A stretch of 64,000 nt of DNA, taken from NCBI RefSeq assembly GCF_902459695.1, contig NZ_CABPRZ010000029.1:1-64000 (forward strand). Reading direction: 5' to 3'. The position numbers and the translations under genes are program-made. This DNA is from Pandoraea terrae. Its GTDB lineage: Bacteria; Pseudomonadota; Gammaproteobacteria; Burkholderiales; Burkholderiaceae. Below the pieces are notes generated by a model. That model worked only from the letters and a program-made list of their open reading frames with translations. It did not search any database and was not told where the DNA came from. Shown here piece by piece: positions 44,943 through 54,262 of the stretch (its first letter is position 1; each line of letters opens with the position of its first letter).

Positions 44943-45871
44943 TCCACTGTCTCCCTGCGCATGTAAGGGGTGAACCACTGAGGGTCCGTGCGATACTCGA
45001 TGTCGCCGTTTGCATGGATGCGTGCCGTGGCGCGCCGCGAGGACAGGCAGAAGGTGTGGAGGCTGATGGGCATGCCGCCGGTATGGGTATGACCGACTTC
45101 AATGTGGCAGTCGACCACCATCGAAGATCCGACAAAACCCATCGCGCCCATGCCGATAGAGTTCCCAAGCTTCTTCAGTTCCAGCTCGAGTTCAGCAATT
45201 TTTGGGTCCGGGTTGCGGTCGCCCACCACCCGCAGACAGGCGGCCTGCTTGCCCAACTGCATGCACGTATCCTTTGACCCGCCCAGGCCGATACCGACGA
45301 TGGCGGGCTGGCAGGCAAGTCCGCGCTTCCCGAACGCAATCAGCGTGTCAAGGACAAAGCGCTTGATTCCGTCAATGCCGTCCCCGGGGAACAGCATTCT
45401 GTAGTCGGTGCCGAACAACCCGCCTTTGTGGACGGTCGTAATATCGATCCAGTCTGCGTCCGGCTCAAAAGACCATTCGATCTCGGGCGCGTTAATACCA
45501 ACATTGTTGTTGTTATCGGTTCGCCAAAGCGGATGCACTCGATTAGGCCGCAGGGGAATCGCCTGAGTTGCGTCGGCCGTCGCCTTGCGAAGCGCTCTCT
45601 CAACTGCAACAAAGCCGGATTGCACGGAGGTATCGTTACCCACCTTGACATAATAGCGAGGCAAACCGGTGTCAGCGCACATGGGGCGCTGATCCTGATC
45701 CGCGGCCTCCCAGTTGTCCATCATGGCGTGGATAACGAAGCGAGGCAGCTTGCCGGTCTCCGTTTTCTGAAGCTCCTGGATGCCTTGCTTGTAGTCTTTG
45801 GGGATCTGGATCGCGGCGCGTCGCATGATTTCCAACGCGGCTTCCTCGACCCGATCGATGGATATTGTCAT
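44936..45871 (-). CDS. Class I fumarase-type hydro-lyase, Fe-S alpha subunit
   Basis: The 311-residue protein is the N-terminal/alpha part of two-subunit class I hydro-lyases. Likely [4Fe-4S] Cys ligands lie in RPMCADTGLPRYYVK, LACQPAIVGIGLGGSKDTCMQ and neighbouring segments. It adds water to fumarate or a related unsaturated dicarboxylate. It is translated just upstream of the beta gene and 14 nt after the flavoprotein of an SDH-like complex, so oxidation and hydration of a dicarboxylate are genetically coupled. Confidence 0.88.
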   Translation of the reverse strand: MTISIDRVEEAALEIMRRAAIQIPKDYKQGIQELQKTETGKLPRFVIHAMMDNWEAADQDQRPMCADTGLPRYYVKVGNDTSVQSGFVAVERALRKATADATQAIPLRPNRVHPLWRTDNNNNVGINAPEIEWSFEPDADWIDITTVHKGGLFGTDYRMLFPGDGIDGIKRFVLDTLIAFGKRGLACQPAIVGIGLGGSKDTCMQLGKQAACLRVVGDRNPDPKIAELELELKKLGNSIGMGAMGFVGSSMVVDCHIEVGHTHTGGMPISLHTFCLSSRRATARIHANGDIEYRTDPQWFTPYMRRETVEW

Positions 45872-45885
45872 CGTTGCGGTCCTGT

Positions 45886-47634
45886 CTATGCTTCAACTTT
45901 CGGGGGTTGACCGGCTTCGCCGGATATCAGGGAAGTCCCGGGCCGCACGATATCGAACGTCACCGGAACCATTTCCAGGCGCAGTCCATCGCCATCGGCC
46001 GTTACACGCGTGTACCGGCTGGTATGCAGGTCGCCGGCGTCCGGAAAGTCCTGACGGAAATGCGCGCCACGACTGTTCTCGCGTGCGAGCGCAGACACGG
46101 CAATCACCCGGGAGAGATCAACGAGACTCTGCAAGTTCAACCAATCGTGCCAGGTGACGTTGTATCGGCGATCACCGTCGGCTACGCCCATGCCGAGTAG
46201 CGATGCGCGATGCGTGCCGATCGCATCAAGACCGCGGCGCATCGCCGCTTCGTTACGCAGCACACCGACGTCGTCCCACATCGTCTGAGCCAACGCGTCA
46301 CGCAACTGATGGATCGCCCCCGCCGGGCGGGAGAATGGATATTCGGCGCGCTCGATACCGCTCTGGATCACGCGCTTGTCAGGCTCCCGCCACTGACTCA
46401 CATTGGCAACGTAAGCCGCCATCGAATCGCCGGCAATCCCCCCGAAGACAGTCGAGTTGGCCACACCGTTCCCGCCGAGCCGATTCGCACCATGGACACC
46501 GCCGCAGTCCTCACCTGCGGCAAACAAACCTGGTGAGGCGGTGGAGCCGTCCACATTGAATTCGACGCCTCCCATCAGGTAGTGGGCGGTGGGCACGACC
46601 TCAACGCGCCCAGCCGCCAGGTCAAAGCCGCAATCCTTGCAGCGATTGACCATGCCCGGGAAAGTCTTGGCAACCTTTTCTGGACCCAAGTGGCTCATCT
46701 GGATGTAGATACCGCCCATCGGACCAGTTCTGCCAGCTCGCATCTCGGCGTAGATTCCGCGGCTCACGACATCACGGGTAGCTCGCTCTCCGCGTGAGTC
46801 ATAGTTCGTCATGAACCGTTCGCCGTTGCCGTTGATCAGGTAACCGCCGGCGCCGCGCAAGCCCTCCTCCAGTACCGTACCGGTCATGCGGGTTTCGGGG
46901 CCACCGAGCAGACCCGTAGGATGGAACTGGACCATTTCCATATCCCGCAGGCTAAGCCCGTACCGCATCGCCATCGCCAAGCCGTCGCATGTCTTGTCGC
47001 CAGAGGGCGTGTGATACCGATACATTGTCGGGCCGGCCCCCGTCGCCAGCAGCACTGCCTTGGCTTGCACCATGCGATAGGTGCCGCGGCGCATATCAAT
47101 GAACAACACGGCGGCAATTCCCGAGCCGTCGGCAGCCGGAATCAGTTCGATCGCCCGGTGCTCCTCCATTTCCTCTACGTCAAGCGCCCGGACTTGCTCC
47201 ATCAAGCGATTGATGATTTCAATGCCAGTAAGGTCAGCTTTGTGTACGGTACGGTCGAAGCTCTGTCCTGCAAACGCCTTCTGATGAAGAGTCCCGTCTG
47301 GATTCCGGTCGAAGAAGCATCCAATCTCGTTCTCCAGCTCCCGCACTCGCTCAATTGCGCCCTCGACCAGGCGCCATGCGAGATCCTGACGAGGCAACCA
47401 CTTGCCACCTTCGATCGTGTCCATGAAGTGGCGCTCGACCGAGTCGCCGGCCGACAATGCGACGTTGTACCCGCCCTGTACCATGCGAGTACATCCGCAC
47501 TTGCCCAGCAGCCCCTTGACGGCAACTGACACCTTGAGCGCCGGATTTGCCTTCTTGGCGTGGAGTGCCGCGAAAAGCCCTGCGCCGCCGGTTCCAAGAA
47601 TCAGGATGTCGGTTTTATGGTTCTCGATTTGCAT
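45886..47634 (-). CDS. Succinate dehydrogenase/fumarate reductase-like flavoprotein subunit
   Basis: The 582-residue protein has the FAD motif ILILGTGGAGLFAALHAKK and the active-site regions MVQFHPTGL, VPTAHYLMGGVEF and GANRLGGNGVANSTVFG of SDH/FRD flavoproteins. Two usual features differ. The His of the SHT motif that carries covalent FAD is Cys here (GCTRMVQGGYN), and the active-site TEG is EEG (LEEGLRGAGG). FAD may thus be non-covalent and the substrate may not be succinate itself. The complex also includes the anchors and Fe-S protein encoded just upstream. Confidence 0.87.
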   Translation of the reverse strand: MQIENHKTDILILGTGGAGLFAALHAKKANPALKVSVAVKGLLGKCGCTRMVQGGYNVALSAGDSVERHFMDTIEGGKWLPRQDLAWRLVEGAIERVRELENEIGCFFDRNPDGTLHQKAFAGQSFDRTVHKADLTGIEIINRLMEQVRALDVEEMEEHRAIELIPAADGSGIAAVLFIDMRRGTYRMVQAKAVLLATGAGPTMYRYHTPSGDKTCDGLAMAMRYGLSLRDMEMVQFHPTGLLGGPETRMTGTVLEEGLRGAGGYLINGNGERFMTNYDSRGERATRDVVSRGIYAEMRAGRTGPMGGIYIQMSHLGPEKVAKTFPGMVNRCKDCGFDLAAGRVEVVPTAHYLMGGVEFNVDGSTASPGLFAAGEDCGGVHGANRLGGNGVANSTVFGGIAGDSMAAYVANVSQWREPDKRVIQSGIERAEYPFSRPAGAIHQLRDALAQTMWDDVGVLRNEAAMRRGLDAIGTHRASLLGMGVADGDRRYNVTWHDWLNLQSLVDLSRVIAVSALARENSRGAHFRQDFPDAGDLHTSRYTRVTADGDGLRLEMVPVTFDIVRPGTSLISGEAGQPPKVEA

Positions 47635-47982
47635 TCAAATTACCCCCAGGGCGAAGACCAGTCCGACTGCCAGCGAAAACACAGCCCCCCACTGAATCCA
47701 GGAAACGCGCGCGTCGCGCGTTGAGCTCCACGGAAGAAGTTCCAGTGCAAGCAGGCGCATTCCGAAGCACAAATGAATCGAAAGCAGCAGTACTAATCCC
47801 CACTCACCGAATTTCACTGCCCCTAATTCGGCAAATCTGAGGAACGCATCCATGCGAGAACGATCCTGCAGGGCCATCCCAAGCACATAAAAGTGAGCAG
47901 GCAGGAAGAGCCCGAGCGCCAGGCCCGAGAGGCGGTGGCCGAGGAAAGCCCAATAAGCCCTGTGATTGCGAGGCGATTTCAT
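47635..47982 (-). CDS. SDH/FRD-like cytochrome b membrane anchor (first)
   Basis: The 115-codon frame encodes three membrane helices. RLSGLALGLFLPAHFYVLG holds the RxSG motif and a His for heme b, and a second His lies in LLLSIHLCFGMRL. This is the SdhC-type pattern. The ATG at 47982 follows GGAGGG; the longer frame to 48090 overlaps the other anchor. The stop is directly next to the flavoprotein start and the beginning overlaps the other anchor gene by 4 nt. Confidence 0.8.
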   Translation of the reverse strand: MKSPRNHRAYWAFLGHRLSGLALGLFLPAHFYVLGMALQDRSRMDAFLRFAELGAVKFGEWGLVLLLSIHLCFGMRLLALELLPWSSTRDARVSWIQWGAVFSLAVGLVFALGVI

Positions 47983-48314
47983 GAAAGCAGCCCTCCAACG
48001 GCGATGACGGCTCGCAGCCCCATGGTCAACAACACAAGGCCAAACACCAGACAAATCACGGACGCGAAGGCGCGACTGATACGTCCCCACTCAATCAGAA
48101 TGTTGCGCAGGCCAATGGGCACGTGGATGCCGACGCTTACCACAAACAGGGAGTAGAACGATATCCACCCCCAGCTACCTTGGGTACGCGAAAGGATGCT
48201 GGCGACAGTCAGGCCGCCGCGAACGGCGTACAGAATGACGGCCAAATGGATCAACACGAAGGGCGCCATGATCATGGCGGTCAGTCGCTGGAGCGCAAAC
48301 AGGCGGGGCTCCAT
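47979..48314 (-). CDS. SDH/FRD-like membrane anchor (second)
   Basis: The 111-residue protein has three membrane helices: FALQRLTAMIMAPFVLIHLAV with a His, FYSLFVVSVGIHVPIGLRNIL with a second His, and a final helix. It resembles SdhC/FrdC-type anchors. With the preceding gene it gives a two-anchor, probably heme-containing quinone site. It begins at 48314, 2 nt after the Fe-S subunit stop, and overlaps the next gene by 4 nt. Confidence 0.78.
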   Translation of the reverse strand: MEPRLFALQRLTAMIMAPFVLIHLAVILYAVRGGLTVASILSRTQGSWGWISFYSLFVVSVGIHVPIGLRNILIEWGRISRAFASVICLVFGLVLLTMGLRAVIAVGGLLS

Positions 48315-48316
48315 GA

Positions 48317-49054
48317 TTACTCCCCTCCTTTCAAGAACTGCATCAACGCGTTCTTCTTCAGCCCGGCGATGCTTCCCGTCGGACTCAGGCTCACAGGGCA
48401 GTGGGTCATGCAGCTTCCCTGCGTATGGCAAGAGTTACATCCGCTTCCTGAAGTCGCTTTGCGCAAGACATCCTTGGGATCAGCGTGGCGCTCATCGTTG
48501 AACAGTGTCCATGCCCTATTGAGCGCTGCCGGCCCGAGATACTCCTTGTCCCAGGAGACCACGTCGCAAGCTGCATAGCAAACACCGCAATTGATGCATT
48601 CGATGGCAGCATCGGCCATCTTCCGCTTACGGCTGGCAGGAGAAACGTTAGCGGGCGGATCGTTGCGACTGGCCGTGCCGACGAACGTGTTGCCAGCCTT
48701 CTTCCATTTCTGGAAAAACTCGGACATATCAACGACCAGATCCTTGATGCGCGGCATATTGCGCAAGGGCTCGATCACGATCACGCCGTCCTCTTGGACT
48801 CGACTGACATGCGTGCGGCACGTCCATCGCGGCTTTCCGTTCACTGTCATTGCGCATGACCCGCATACCCCGACCCGGCAGGCAAAGCGGTAGGAAAGCG
48901 TGGGGTCGAACCGGCGCTGAACCTCGGTTACCACATCGAGCACAGTTTGATTCTCTCTCCACGGAACGTGGTAGGTGTCGCAGTTGTCTTCGGCAGCAGC
49001 ACCACGAATGATTCGTACTGTGAGCGTGCGTCGATCGGGCTTTGTGGCTTCCAT
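48317..49054 (-). CDS. SDH/FRD-like iron-sulfur subunit
   Basis: The 245-residue protein has the [2Fe-2S] ligands in FACRVGVCGSC plus a later Cys (RWTCRT), the [4Fe-4S] motif CINCGVCYAAC and the [3Fe-4S] motif GCNSCHTQGSCMTHCP. Electrons pass from the flavoprotein to the membrane quinone. The ATG at 49054 follows GGAAGGGAG. It is the first gene of the leftward SDH-fumarase operon and begins downstream of an AT-rich dyad region. Confidence 0.9.
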   Translation of the reverse strand: MEATKPDRRTLTVRIIRGAAAEDNCDTYHVPWRENQTVLDVVTEVQRRFDPTLSYRFACRVGVCGSCAMTVNGKPRWTCRTHVSRVQEDGVIVIEPLRNMPRIKDLVVDMSEFFQKWKKAGNTFVGTASRNDPPANVSPASRKRKMADAAIECINCGVCYAACDVVSWDKEYLGPAALNRAWTLFNDERHADPKDVLRKATSGSGCNSCHTQGSCMTHCPVSLSPTGSIAGLKKNALMQFLKGGE

Positions 49055-49156
49055 CTCCCTTCCTCTGGTATCTGTCAATGCAAGCGCCCGTGCCCGACCG
49101 CTTCGCTGCGGCCAAGGCCTAACGTGGTTGGCTTGAAGTCAGTTTAAGTAATCGAA

Positions 49157-49200
49157 ATATCTTAATCAAGATTATTTTGGTTGATATTTTTTGAAGATAT
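49157..49200 (-). promoter_or_regulatory. AT-rich dyad upstream of the SDH-like operon
   Basis: ATATCTT (49157-49163) and AAGATAT (49194-49200) form an outer inverted repeat. ATCAA (49165-49169) and TTGAT (49181-49185) lie inside it. The region is strikingly AT-rich between two GC-rich genes and sits about 100 bp before the Fe-S subunit start. It is the best place for the operon promoter and a regulator site; the LysR gene just upstream is a candidate regulator. Confidence 0.45.
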
Positions 49201-49240
49201 AGCCAAAGCGCAATGTAGTGCGCGCCAAGATTCGCCCCCC

Positions 49241-50215
49241 TTAGATCAGGGTCGGCGCCTTCGTCGAAAAGCCGTTTGCAAAGGCCCCGCGGAGAAACTC
49301 GATGAACACTTGCGAAACACGCGACGTATGAGCCGAATAGGGGCGGATGGCATAGAGCCACTCCCCGAACGCGCCTGTCGGCCTCCATTCCGGGAGGACC
49401 TCAATCAGTCGACCTGTTTCCAGGGCTGACTGCGCGCTGAAGTCGGGCAAGAGCGCGATCCCCAGCCCCTCAATGGCGGCGTCCCGCAGTGCTTCACTGT
49501 TGTTGACGGCCATCGGGCCAGCCACCGCCACGGTCATAGGATCGACGTGCGACGTTGCAGGACCCGACGGGGCACTGCGTGCAGGAACGAATGTCCAGGT
49601 CGGGGTTCCCTCGGCGCGTGGATAGTGCAAGCAAGCATGCGACGATAGTGCCTGTGGCGTTTCAGGAATGCCTCTTGCTCTCAAGTAAGAGCGGCTCGCC
49701 GCCAACACCGTGCGGGTCGGCGTGAGCGTCCAGGCGACATGGGTCTCCGGGGGAGCCCCGGTGTGGCGCACAGCGACGTCGAATCCCTCTTGTGCCAACG
49801 ACCGAATACGGTCCGACATGTCGAGCTCCAGATGGATCGCGGGATACCGCCTGAGAAACTCAGGCAGCCGAGGCACCAACTGCTGACGTGCGAACGCAAC
49901 CGGCGCGGTGACACGCAATGAGCCCCTTGGAGCCCCGGCCAGGTCGCGAACGCTTGCGAATCCCGTCGCAATTTGCTCAAAGGCACCTCGCGTTGACTCA
50001 ACCAATTGCTTGCCGGCTTCGGTCAATTTTGCGCTTCGCGTCGTTCGTTGCACGAGCGCGATTCCTGTCGCCTTCTCGAGATCAGCGATGTGTTGGCTCA
50101 TCGACGCCTTGCTAACCCCAAGCCGGGCTGCAGCTTTGCTGAAACTGCCCTGCTGTTGCAGCACCGTCAGCCAATGCAAGTGGGCCCAAAGCCCCTCCAC
50201 AGCATCGTGCTTCAC
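49241..50215 (-). CDS. LysR-family transcriptional regulator
   Basis: The protein has the LysR HTH (LTVLQQQGSFSKAAARLGVSKASMSQHIADLEKATG) near residue 20 and the effector domain with DMSDRIRSLAQEGFDVAVRHTG. I place the start at GTG 50215, eight bases after GGAGGG; the frame is open to a TTG at 50230. It is divergent from mmsA and upstream of the SDH-like operon on the same strand, so it may control either. Confidence 0.85.
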   Translation of the reverse strand: MKHDAVEGLWAHLHWLTVLQQQGSFSKAAARLGVSKASMSQHIADLEKATGIALVQRTTRSAKLTEAGKQLVESTRGAFEQIATGFASVRDLAGAPRGSLRVTAPVAFARQQLVPRLPEFLRRYPAIHLELDMSDRIRSLAQEGFDVAVRHTGAPPETHVAWTLTPTRTVLAASRSYLRARGIPETPQALSSHACLHYPRAEGTPTWTFVPARSAPSGPATSHVDPMTVAVAGPMAVNNSEALRDAAIEGLGIALLPDFSAQSALETGRLIEVLPEWRPTGAFGEWLYAIRPYSAHTSRVSQVFIEFLRGAFANGFSTKAPTLI

Positions 50216-50264
50216 TTTCTTGCCCTCCAATCCAAAGTCATATCATTCGCCAATTTTGCCATTT

Positions 50265-50280
50265 TGCTATTTCAATAGCA
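50265..50280. promoter_or_regulatory. LysR-type dyad between the regulator and mmsA
   Basis: TGCTAT (50265-50270) and ATAGCA (50275-50280) form a perfect inverted repeat with 4 bp between, in the AT-rich divergent region. Size and place match LysR-family recognition sites. It lies 50 bp before the LysR start and 121 bp before mmsA. Confidence 0.45.
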
Positions 50281-50400
50281 CAAAATTCTGAACAATGAAT
50301 TTATGAATGGACGGCTACCGCTGCGCTGAACCACTGCCTACACTGCGGTCAACGTATTCGTTGCAGCCGCCACGCTGCCACCTCTTAAAGGAGATCTTCC

Positions 50401-51915
50401 GTGACCACGCCCTTTACCAGCACTGACGACGTTACCCACTTTGTTTCCGGTCAGCCCTATGCGGGAGCAGGCAGCCAAACGCAGGCGGTTTTCAATCCCG
50501 CCACCGGCGCGATCGCACGGCATGTACGCCTGGGAACCAACGATGACGTCGATGCAGCCGTCGGCAGTGCCGCCAAGGCGTTTCCGAAGTGGTCGAACAT
50601 TCCACCGATTCGGCGCGCTCGGATCATGCTCAGGTTTCTGGAGCTGATGAACAGCCACAAGGAAGAACTCGCGGCGATCATCACGGCCGAACATGGGAAG
50701 GTATTAAGTGACGCCATCGGAGAAGTCAGCCGCGGCATCGATATCATCGAGTTTGCATGCGGTATTCCGCAGTTGCTCAAGGGCGACTATACCGATCAGG
50801 TATCGACCGGCATGGACAACTGGACCATGCGACAGCCGTTGGGCGTGGTGGCCGGCATTACGCCGTTCAACTTTCCGTGCATGGTCCCCTGCTGGATGTT
50901 CCCGATCGCGATTGCATCGGGTAATTGCGTTGTGCTCAAGCCGAGCGAGCGCGATCCGTCCGCGTCGCTGTTCATTGCGCGTCTCTTGAAGGAGTCTGGC
51001 CTGCCCGATGGCGTCTTCAACGTAGTGCAAGGGGACAAGGTGGTTGTTGACGCACTGCTCCACCATCCAGATATCAAGGCCGTAAGCTTTGTGGGTTCTA
51101 CGCCCATTGCCAACTACATCTACGAGACTGGCGCCAGGCTTGGCAAACGTGTCCAGGCCCTGGGAGGGGCAAAGAATCATTTGGTCGTGATGCCCGATGC
51201 GGATATCGACAAAACCGTTGACGCGCTTGTAGGCGCAGGATATGGCTCAGCCGGCGAGCGCTGCATGGCCATCTCTGTTGCGGTCCTTGTAGGCGACGTT
51301 GCGGACAAGATCGTGCCGAAGCTTGCCGAGCGCGCGAAGGCACTGGTCATCAAGAACGGCATTGAGCCGGATGCCGAAATGGGGCCGATCGTCACGGCAC
51401 AGGCGCTGGAGCGTATCGAGAGCTATATCGCCCTCGGGGTGGAAGAAGGGGCAGACCTGGTCGTTGACGGTCGCAATTACACGGTCCCCGGCCATGAGAA
51501 AGGTTTCTTCACCGGAGGGACCCTGTTCGACAACGTTAGGCCCCACATGCGGATCTATAAGGAAGAGATCTTTGGCCCGGTCCTTTCATGCATTCGTGTG
51601 AAGGACTTTTCCGAAGCGGTCAAGCTTGTCAATGATCACGAATACGGCAATGGCGTCGCGTGCTATACGCGAGACGGCCACGTCGCGCGGGAATTCGCCC
51701 GGCGAATCGAAGTCGGCATGGTTGGCATCAACGTCCCGATCCCCGTTCCCATGGCTTGGCACGGCTTTGGCGGCTGGAAACGTTCCTTGTTCGGCGACAT
51801 GCACGCATACGGCGAGGAAGGTGTTCGCTTCTTTACGCGCCAGAAAAGTGTCATGCAAAGGTGGCTCGACGATACGGCCAAGGGTGCCGAATTCGCGATG
51901 CCTACGGCGTCATAA
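50401..51915 (+). CDS. mmsA: Methylmalonate-semialdehyde dehydrogenase (CoA-acylating)
   Basis: The 504-residue aldehyde dehydrogenase has [18 protein letters not shown], the Rossmann stretch [14 protein letters not shown] and catalytic Cys288 in [11 protein letters not shown]. The pattern is that of MmsA, which oxidises methylmalonate or malonate semialdehyde to propionyl-CoA or acetyl-CoA with CoA and NAD, rather than ordinary aldehyde dehydrogenases. The start is GTG at 50401 after AAAGGAG. No mmsB or other valine-pathway gene follows; the neighbour is broken by transposon and enolase-family remnants. Confidence 0.92.
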   Translation: MTTPFTSTDDVTHFVSGQPYAGAGSQTQAVFNPATGAIARHVRLGTNDDVDAAVGSAAKAFPKWSNIPPIRRARIMLRFLELMNSHKEELAAIITAEHGKVLSDAIGEVSRGIDIIEFACGIPQLLKGDYTDQVSTGMDNWTMRQPLGVVAGITPFNFPCMVPCWMFPIAIASGNCVVLKPSERDPSASLFIARLLKESGLPDGVFNVVQGDKVVVDALLHHPDIKAVSFVGSTPIANYIYETGARLGKRVQALGGAKNHLVVMPDADIDKTVDALVGAGYGSAGERCMAISVAVLVGDVADKIVPKLAERAKALVIKNGIEPDAEMGPIVTAQALERIESYIALGVEEGADLVVDGRNYTVPGHEKGFFTGGTLFDNVRPHMRIYKEEIFGPVLSCIRVKDFSEAVKLVNDHEYGNGVACYTRDGHVAREFARRIEVGMVGINVPIPVPMAWHGFGGWKRSLFGDMHAYGEEGVRFFTRQKSVMQRWLDDTAKGAEFAMPTAS

Positions 51916-51984
51916 GCAAGCCAGTGAGGATGATGTGCCGCTGGCAACGTTTCATACGAAGAATGCCGCCAGCGTGCACGCCAT

Positions 51985-52205
51985 CTATCGTCCCAGGCTG
52001 GGGCGCTTGGGATCGTACGTCCATCCCGGCACGAGGTATTGCATCGCTATCGCGTCATCGCGCGCGCGGGTGCCGATGCGTTTGTAAAGCTCATGGGCCT
52101 CCGTCACACGGGCCATGTCGATCTCAATGCCGCGCCCCGGCCGATCGGGGACGGCAACCTCGCCGTCGACAATGCGCAGCGGCTCGCGCGGCAGGCGCTC
52201 CTGGC
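51985..52205 (-). pseudogene. gudD: 3' fragment of a glucarate dehydratase-like gene
   Basis: Reading the minus strand from about 52205 gives PREPLRIVDGEVAVPDRPGR, then the HELYKRIGTRARDDAIAMQY and LVPGWTYDPKRPSLGR segments, and a stop at 51985. This is the C-terminal end of a glucarate dehydratase of the enolase superfamily. The catalytic domain is missing and the fragment joins transposase-derived sequence. It shows that sugar-acid catabolic DNA was deleted here. Confidence 0.7.
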
Positions 52206-52800
52206 ATACCCCCTACCCGGGATCCCGCCGGAGCTGATCGACCAGTTCATCAAAGGTCCGATGACGGCAGAAGCCGTGCAGGACGGGGCGATGGCGTTCA
52301 AGAAGGCGCTGATTGAACGCGCCTTGGCGATATCCAGACGTTATTGCTCGAACAGTACGGCACGGAGGTTTCGCCGGAGTTCGTCAACTCCGTCACCGAT
52401 TCTGTCATGGATGAGGTACTGGCCTGGCAATCCCGCCCGCTCGTTCCGATGTATCCGGTGGTCTTCTTCGACGCATTGCGGGTCAAGATTCGCTCGGACG
52501 GCGTGGTTCGAAACACGGCGGTGCACCTTGCACTGAGCATCTTGCCCGACGGCACGCGCGACATCCTCGGCCTGTGGATCGAGAACACCGAGGGCGCGAA
52601 GTTCCGGCTGAAGGTCTTCAACGACCTGAAGACTCGCGGAGTGCAGGCCATCCTGATTGCGGTCACCGATGGATTGCAGGGCATGGAGGAAGCGTTGGGG
52701 GCGGTCTTCCCGGCGAGCTTGCGCAAGATCATCAAAACACGCGGTCACTTCCCCAGTGACGATGCGGCCACCAAGCTCCTCTGGCTGGCCTTGCGTGGCA
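52206..52800 (+). pseudogene. IS256-family transposase remnant with internal deletions
   Basis: Pieces of one IS256-type transposase follow each other: an N-terminal part (IPPELIDQFIKGPMTAEAVQ, then KKALIERALA), after a frame change a middle part (LLEQYGTEVSPEFVNSVTD, YPVVFFDALRVKIRSD, DGTRDILGLWIENTEGAKF), and then a direct jump from AVFPA to the C-terminal LRKIIKTRGHFPSDDAATKL. About 70 and about 110 residues of a normal protein are missing at the two joins, including part of the DDE catalytic region. It cannot be active. Confidence 0.8.
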
Positions 52801-52921
52801 GCGTTGCCCGCGGCTCAACGGCCCCTGATTGGCATTCAGTTTGCCCCGCCGGCCGTTTGTGCCATGGCTTGCTTGGCGTTGTCTCCTGGCAACGCGGACC
52901 ACTGGCTCCTGATCCTGCTTG

Positions 52922-54139
52922 TCATAAGTCGGTCCTTGCCAAGGCCGTGATACCCGCCACAGGCTGGCTGATTTTCCGTAACCCCAAAGCAGCAAGGAAC
53001 GCGACGAGCCCCCCAGCAGCGAGCGGCATATACGCCCACCCCCACTGGTGGGTCCAATCGAGCGTTGCTCCGAACGTCATTGGCGCAAGCGCCCCAGCTC
53101 CGAACCCCAAAATCGATCTAACGCCCATCACGCGCCCCAGATAGACTGCGGGTACCTCATCAGTCATGGCGGCCGAAAGCACGCCCGAGTCGGCCAGGAT
53201 AAAGAAGCTGCCGATGGCTGCCAGCGCGATCACCCAGCCGGCGCCCCACTGCTCGGACCAACCTATCAACGTAGAGCATAGGGCGCCCATTGCCCCAACG
53301 CAAATCAGCACGCGCGATCGTCCCCATCGATCCGACAGCGCACCGACGACTCCCGTGGCGATCATGCCCGATAGGTGTACCGTGCCCCCCACAATCAGGC
53401 TGATGGTCATTGCGCCCAATCCAGACGGTTGAAGTACCGTCGCCAACAACGTTGGAGTCCAAGCCCAGCTACCTAGCAACTCCCAACAATGGGCAACGTA
53501 GCCGACAAGAAGACATACAGACGTTGTGCCGAACACACTCTTCCATTGAATTGGCTCTGAAGATCCTTCTGCCTCACGCTGACAACGGCGGTTCTCAACG
53601 CCTTTGAGACTGAACTGTCCAACCATCGCGCCAGCCAAAGCGCCGATCGCACATATGGCAAAGCCCGCCGCCGGCCCATACGCCCTCGCAACCCACATCG
53701 AGAGAGAGACGGAAAGCAAATAGCCGAATGACCCCGCCGCCAGCATCTGGCCCATTGCGCGACCCCGCTCTGCTGGTGAGCTCCAATCCGCTACCAGAAG
53801 TAGCGCGGGTGTGTACGCGCCTCCCTGTGTTAGCCCGACGAACACGATCAAGATCAACGCGGTATGCGGCGATCTGGCAAAAATCGCGAACATCACCAAG
53901 GCAGCGGCACCTGCCCATGTGCAAGCCAGATACACGCGCTTGGCGCCCAAGCTATCGGAAAGCCACGAGGCAACCAGGAGCGCAACTGCGTTGGACAGAT
54001 TGAACGCGGTTTGGATCGCACCGGCAGTTGTTGCGTCCATGTGCCATACGGAACGGAGTACTGGCAATGCACCTGCAAATGCCATCGTGCCCATGCAGGT
54101 ACCGGCACGGCCGATACATAAAAGCAATTGACGATTCAT
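52922..54139 (-). CDS. MFS transporter
   Basis: The 405-residue protein has 12 predicted membrane helices with MFS features: LVASWLSDSLGAKRVYLA after helix 2 and GALSDRWGRSRVLICVG in the second half. It resembles the cyanate/sugar-acid-type MFS carriers only loosely, and no substrate can be named. The ATG at 54139 follows GCGAGG; the longer frame to 54190 has no site. It stands alone between the transposase remnant and the acyl-CoA dehydrogenase gene, and may export or import the acid handled by that operon. Confidence 0.83.
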   Translation of the reverse strand: MNRQLLLCIGRAGTCMGTMAFAGALPVLRSVWHMDATTAGAIQTAFNLSNAVALLVASWLSDSLGAKRVYLACTWAGAAALVMFAIFARSPHTALILIVFVGLTQGGAYTPALLLVADWSSPAERGRAMGQMLAAGSFGYLLSVSLSMWVARAYGPAAGFAICAIGALAGAMVGQFSLKGVENRRCQREAEGSSEPIQWKSVFGTTSVCLLVGYVAHCWELLGSWAWTPTLLATVLQPSGLGAMTISLIVGGTVHLSGMIATGVVGALSDRWGRSRVLICVGAMGALCSTLIGWSEQWGAGWVIALAAIGSFFILADSGVLSAAMTDEVPAVYLGRVMGVRSILGFGAGALAPMTFGATLDWTHQWGWAYMPLAAGGLVAFLAALGLRKISQPVAGITALARTDL

Positions 54140-54229
54140 GTGTGCCTCGCCGAGGTCGAGCGCCCCGATTGTACAAAACGATGCATGCAACGGTTGGAGA
54201 AAAAAGGAGGCACGGCAATGTTGGATGGA

Positions 54230-54252
54230 GAAGCACGTGGCCCACGTGCTTC
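54230..54252. promoter_or_regulatory. Perfect 11-bp inverted repeat between MFS and acyl-CoA dehydrogenase genes
   Basis: GAAGCACGTGG (54230-54240) is followed by a single base and its exact reverse complement (54242-54252). It lies just after the acyl-CoA dehydrogenase stop (54263) and 91 bp before the MFS start, both leftward. It could end the first transcript, but there is no T-run. A repressor site controlling the MFS gene is equally likely. Confidence 0.45.
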
Positions 54253-54262
54253 GTTACTCGTA

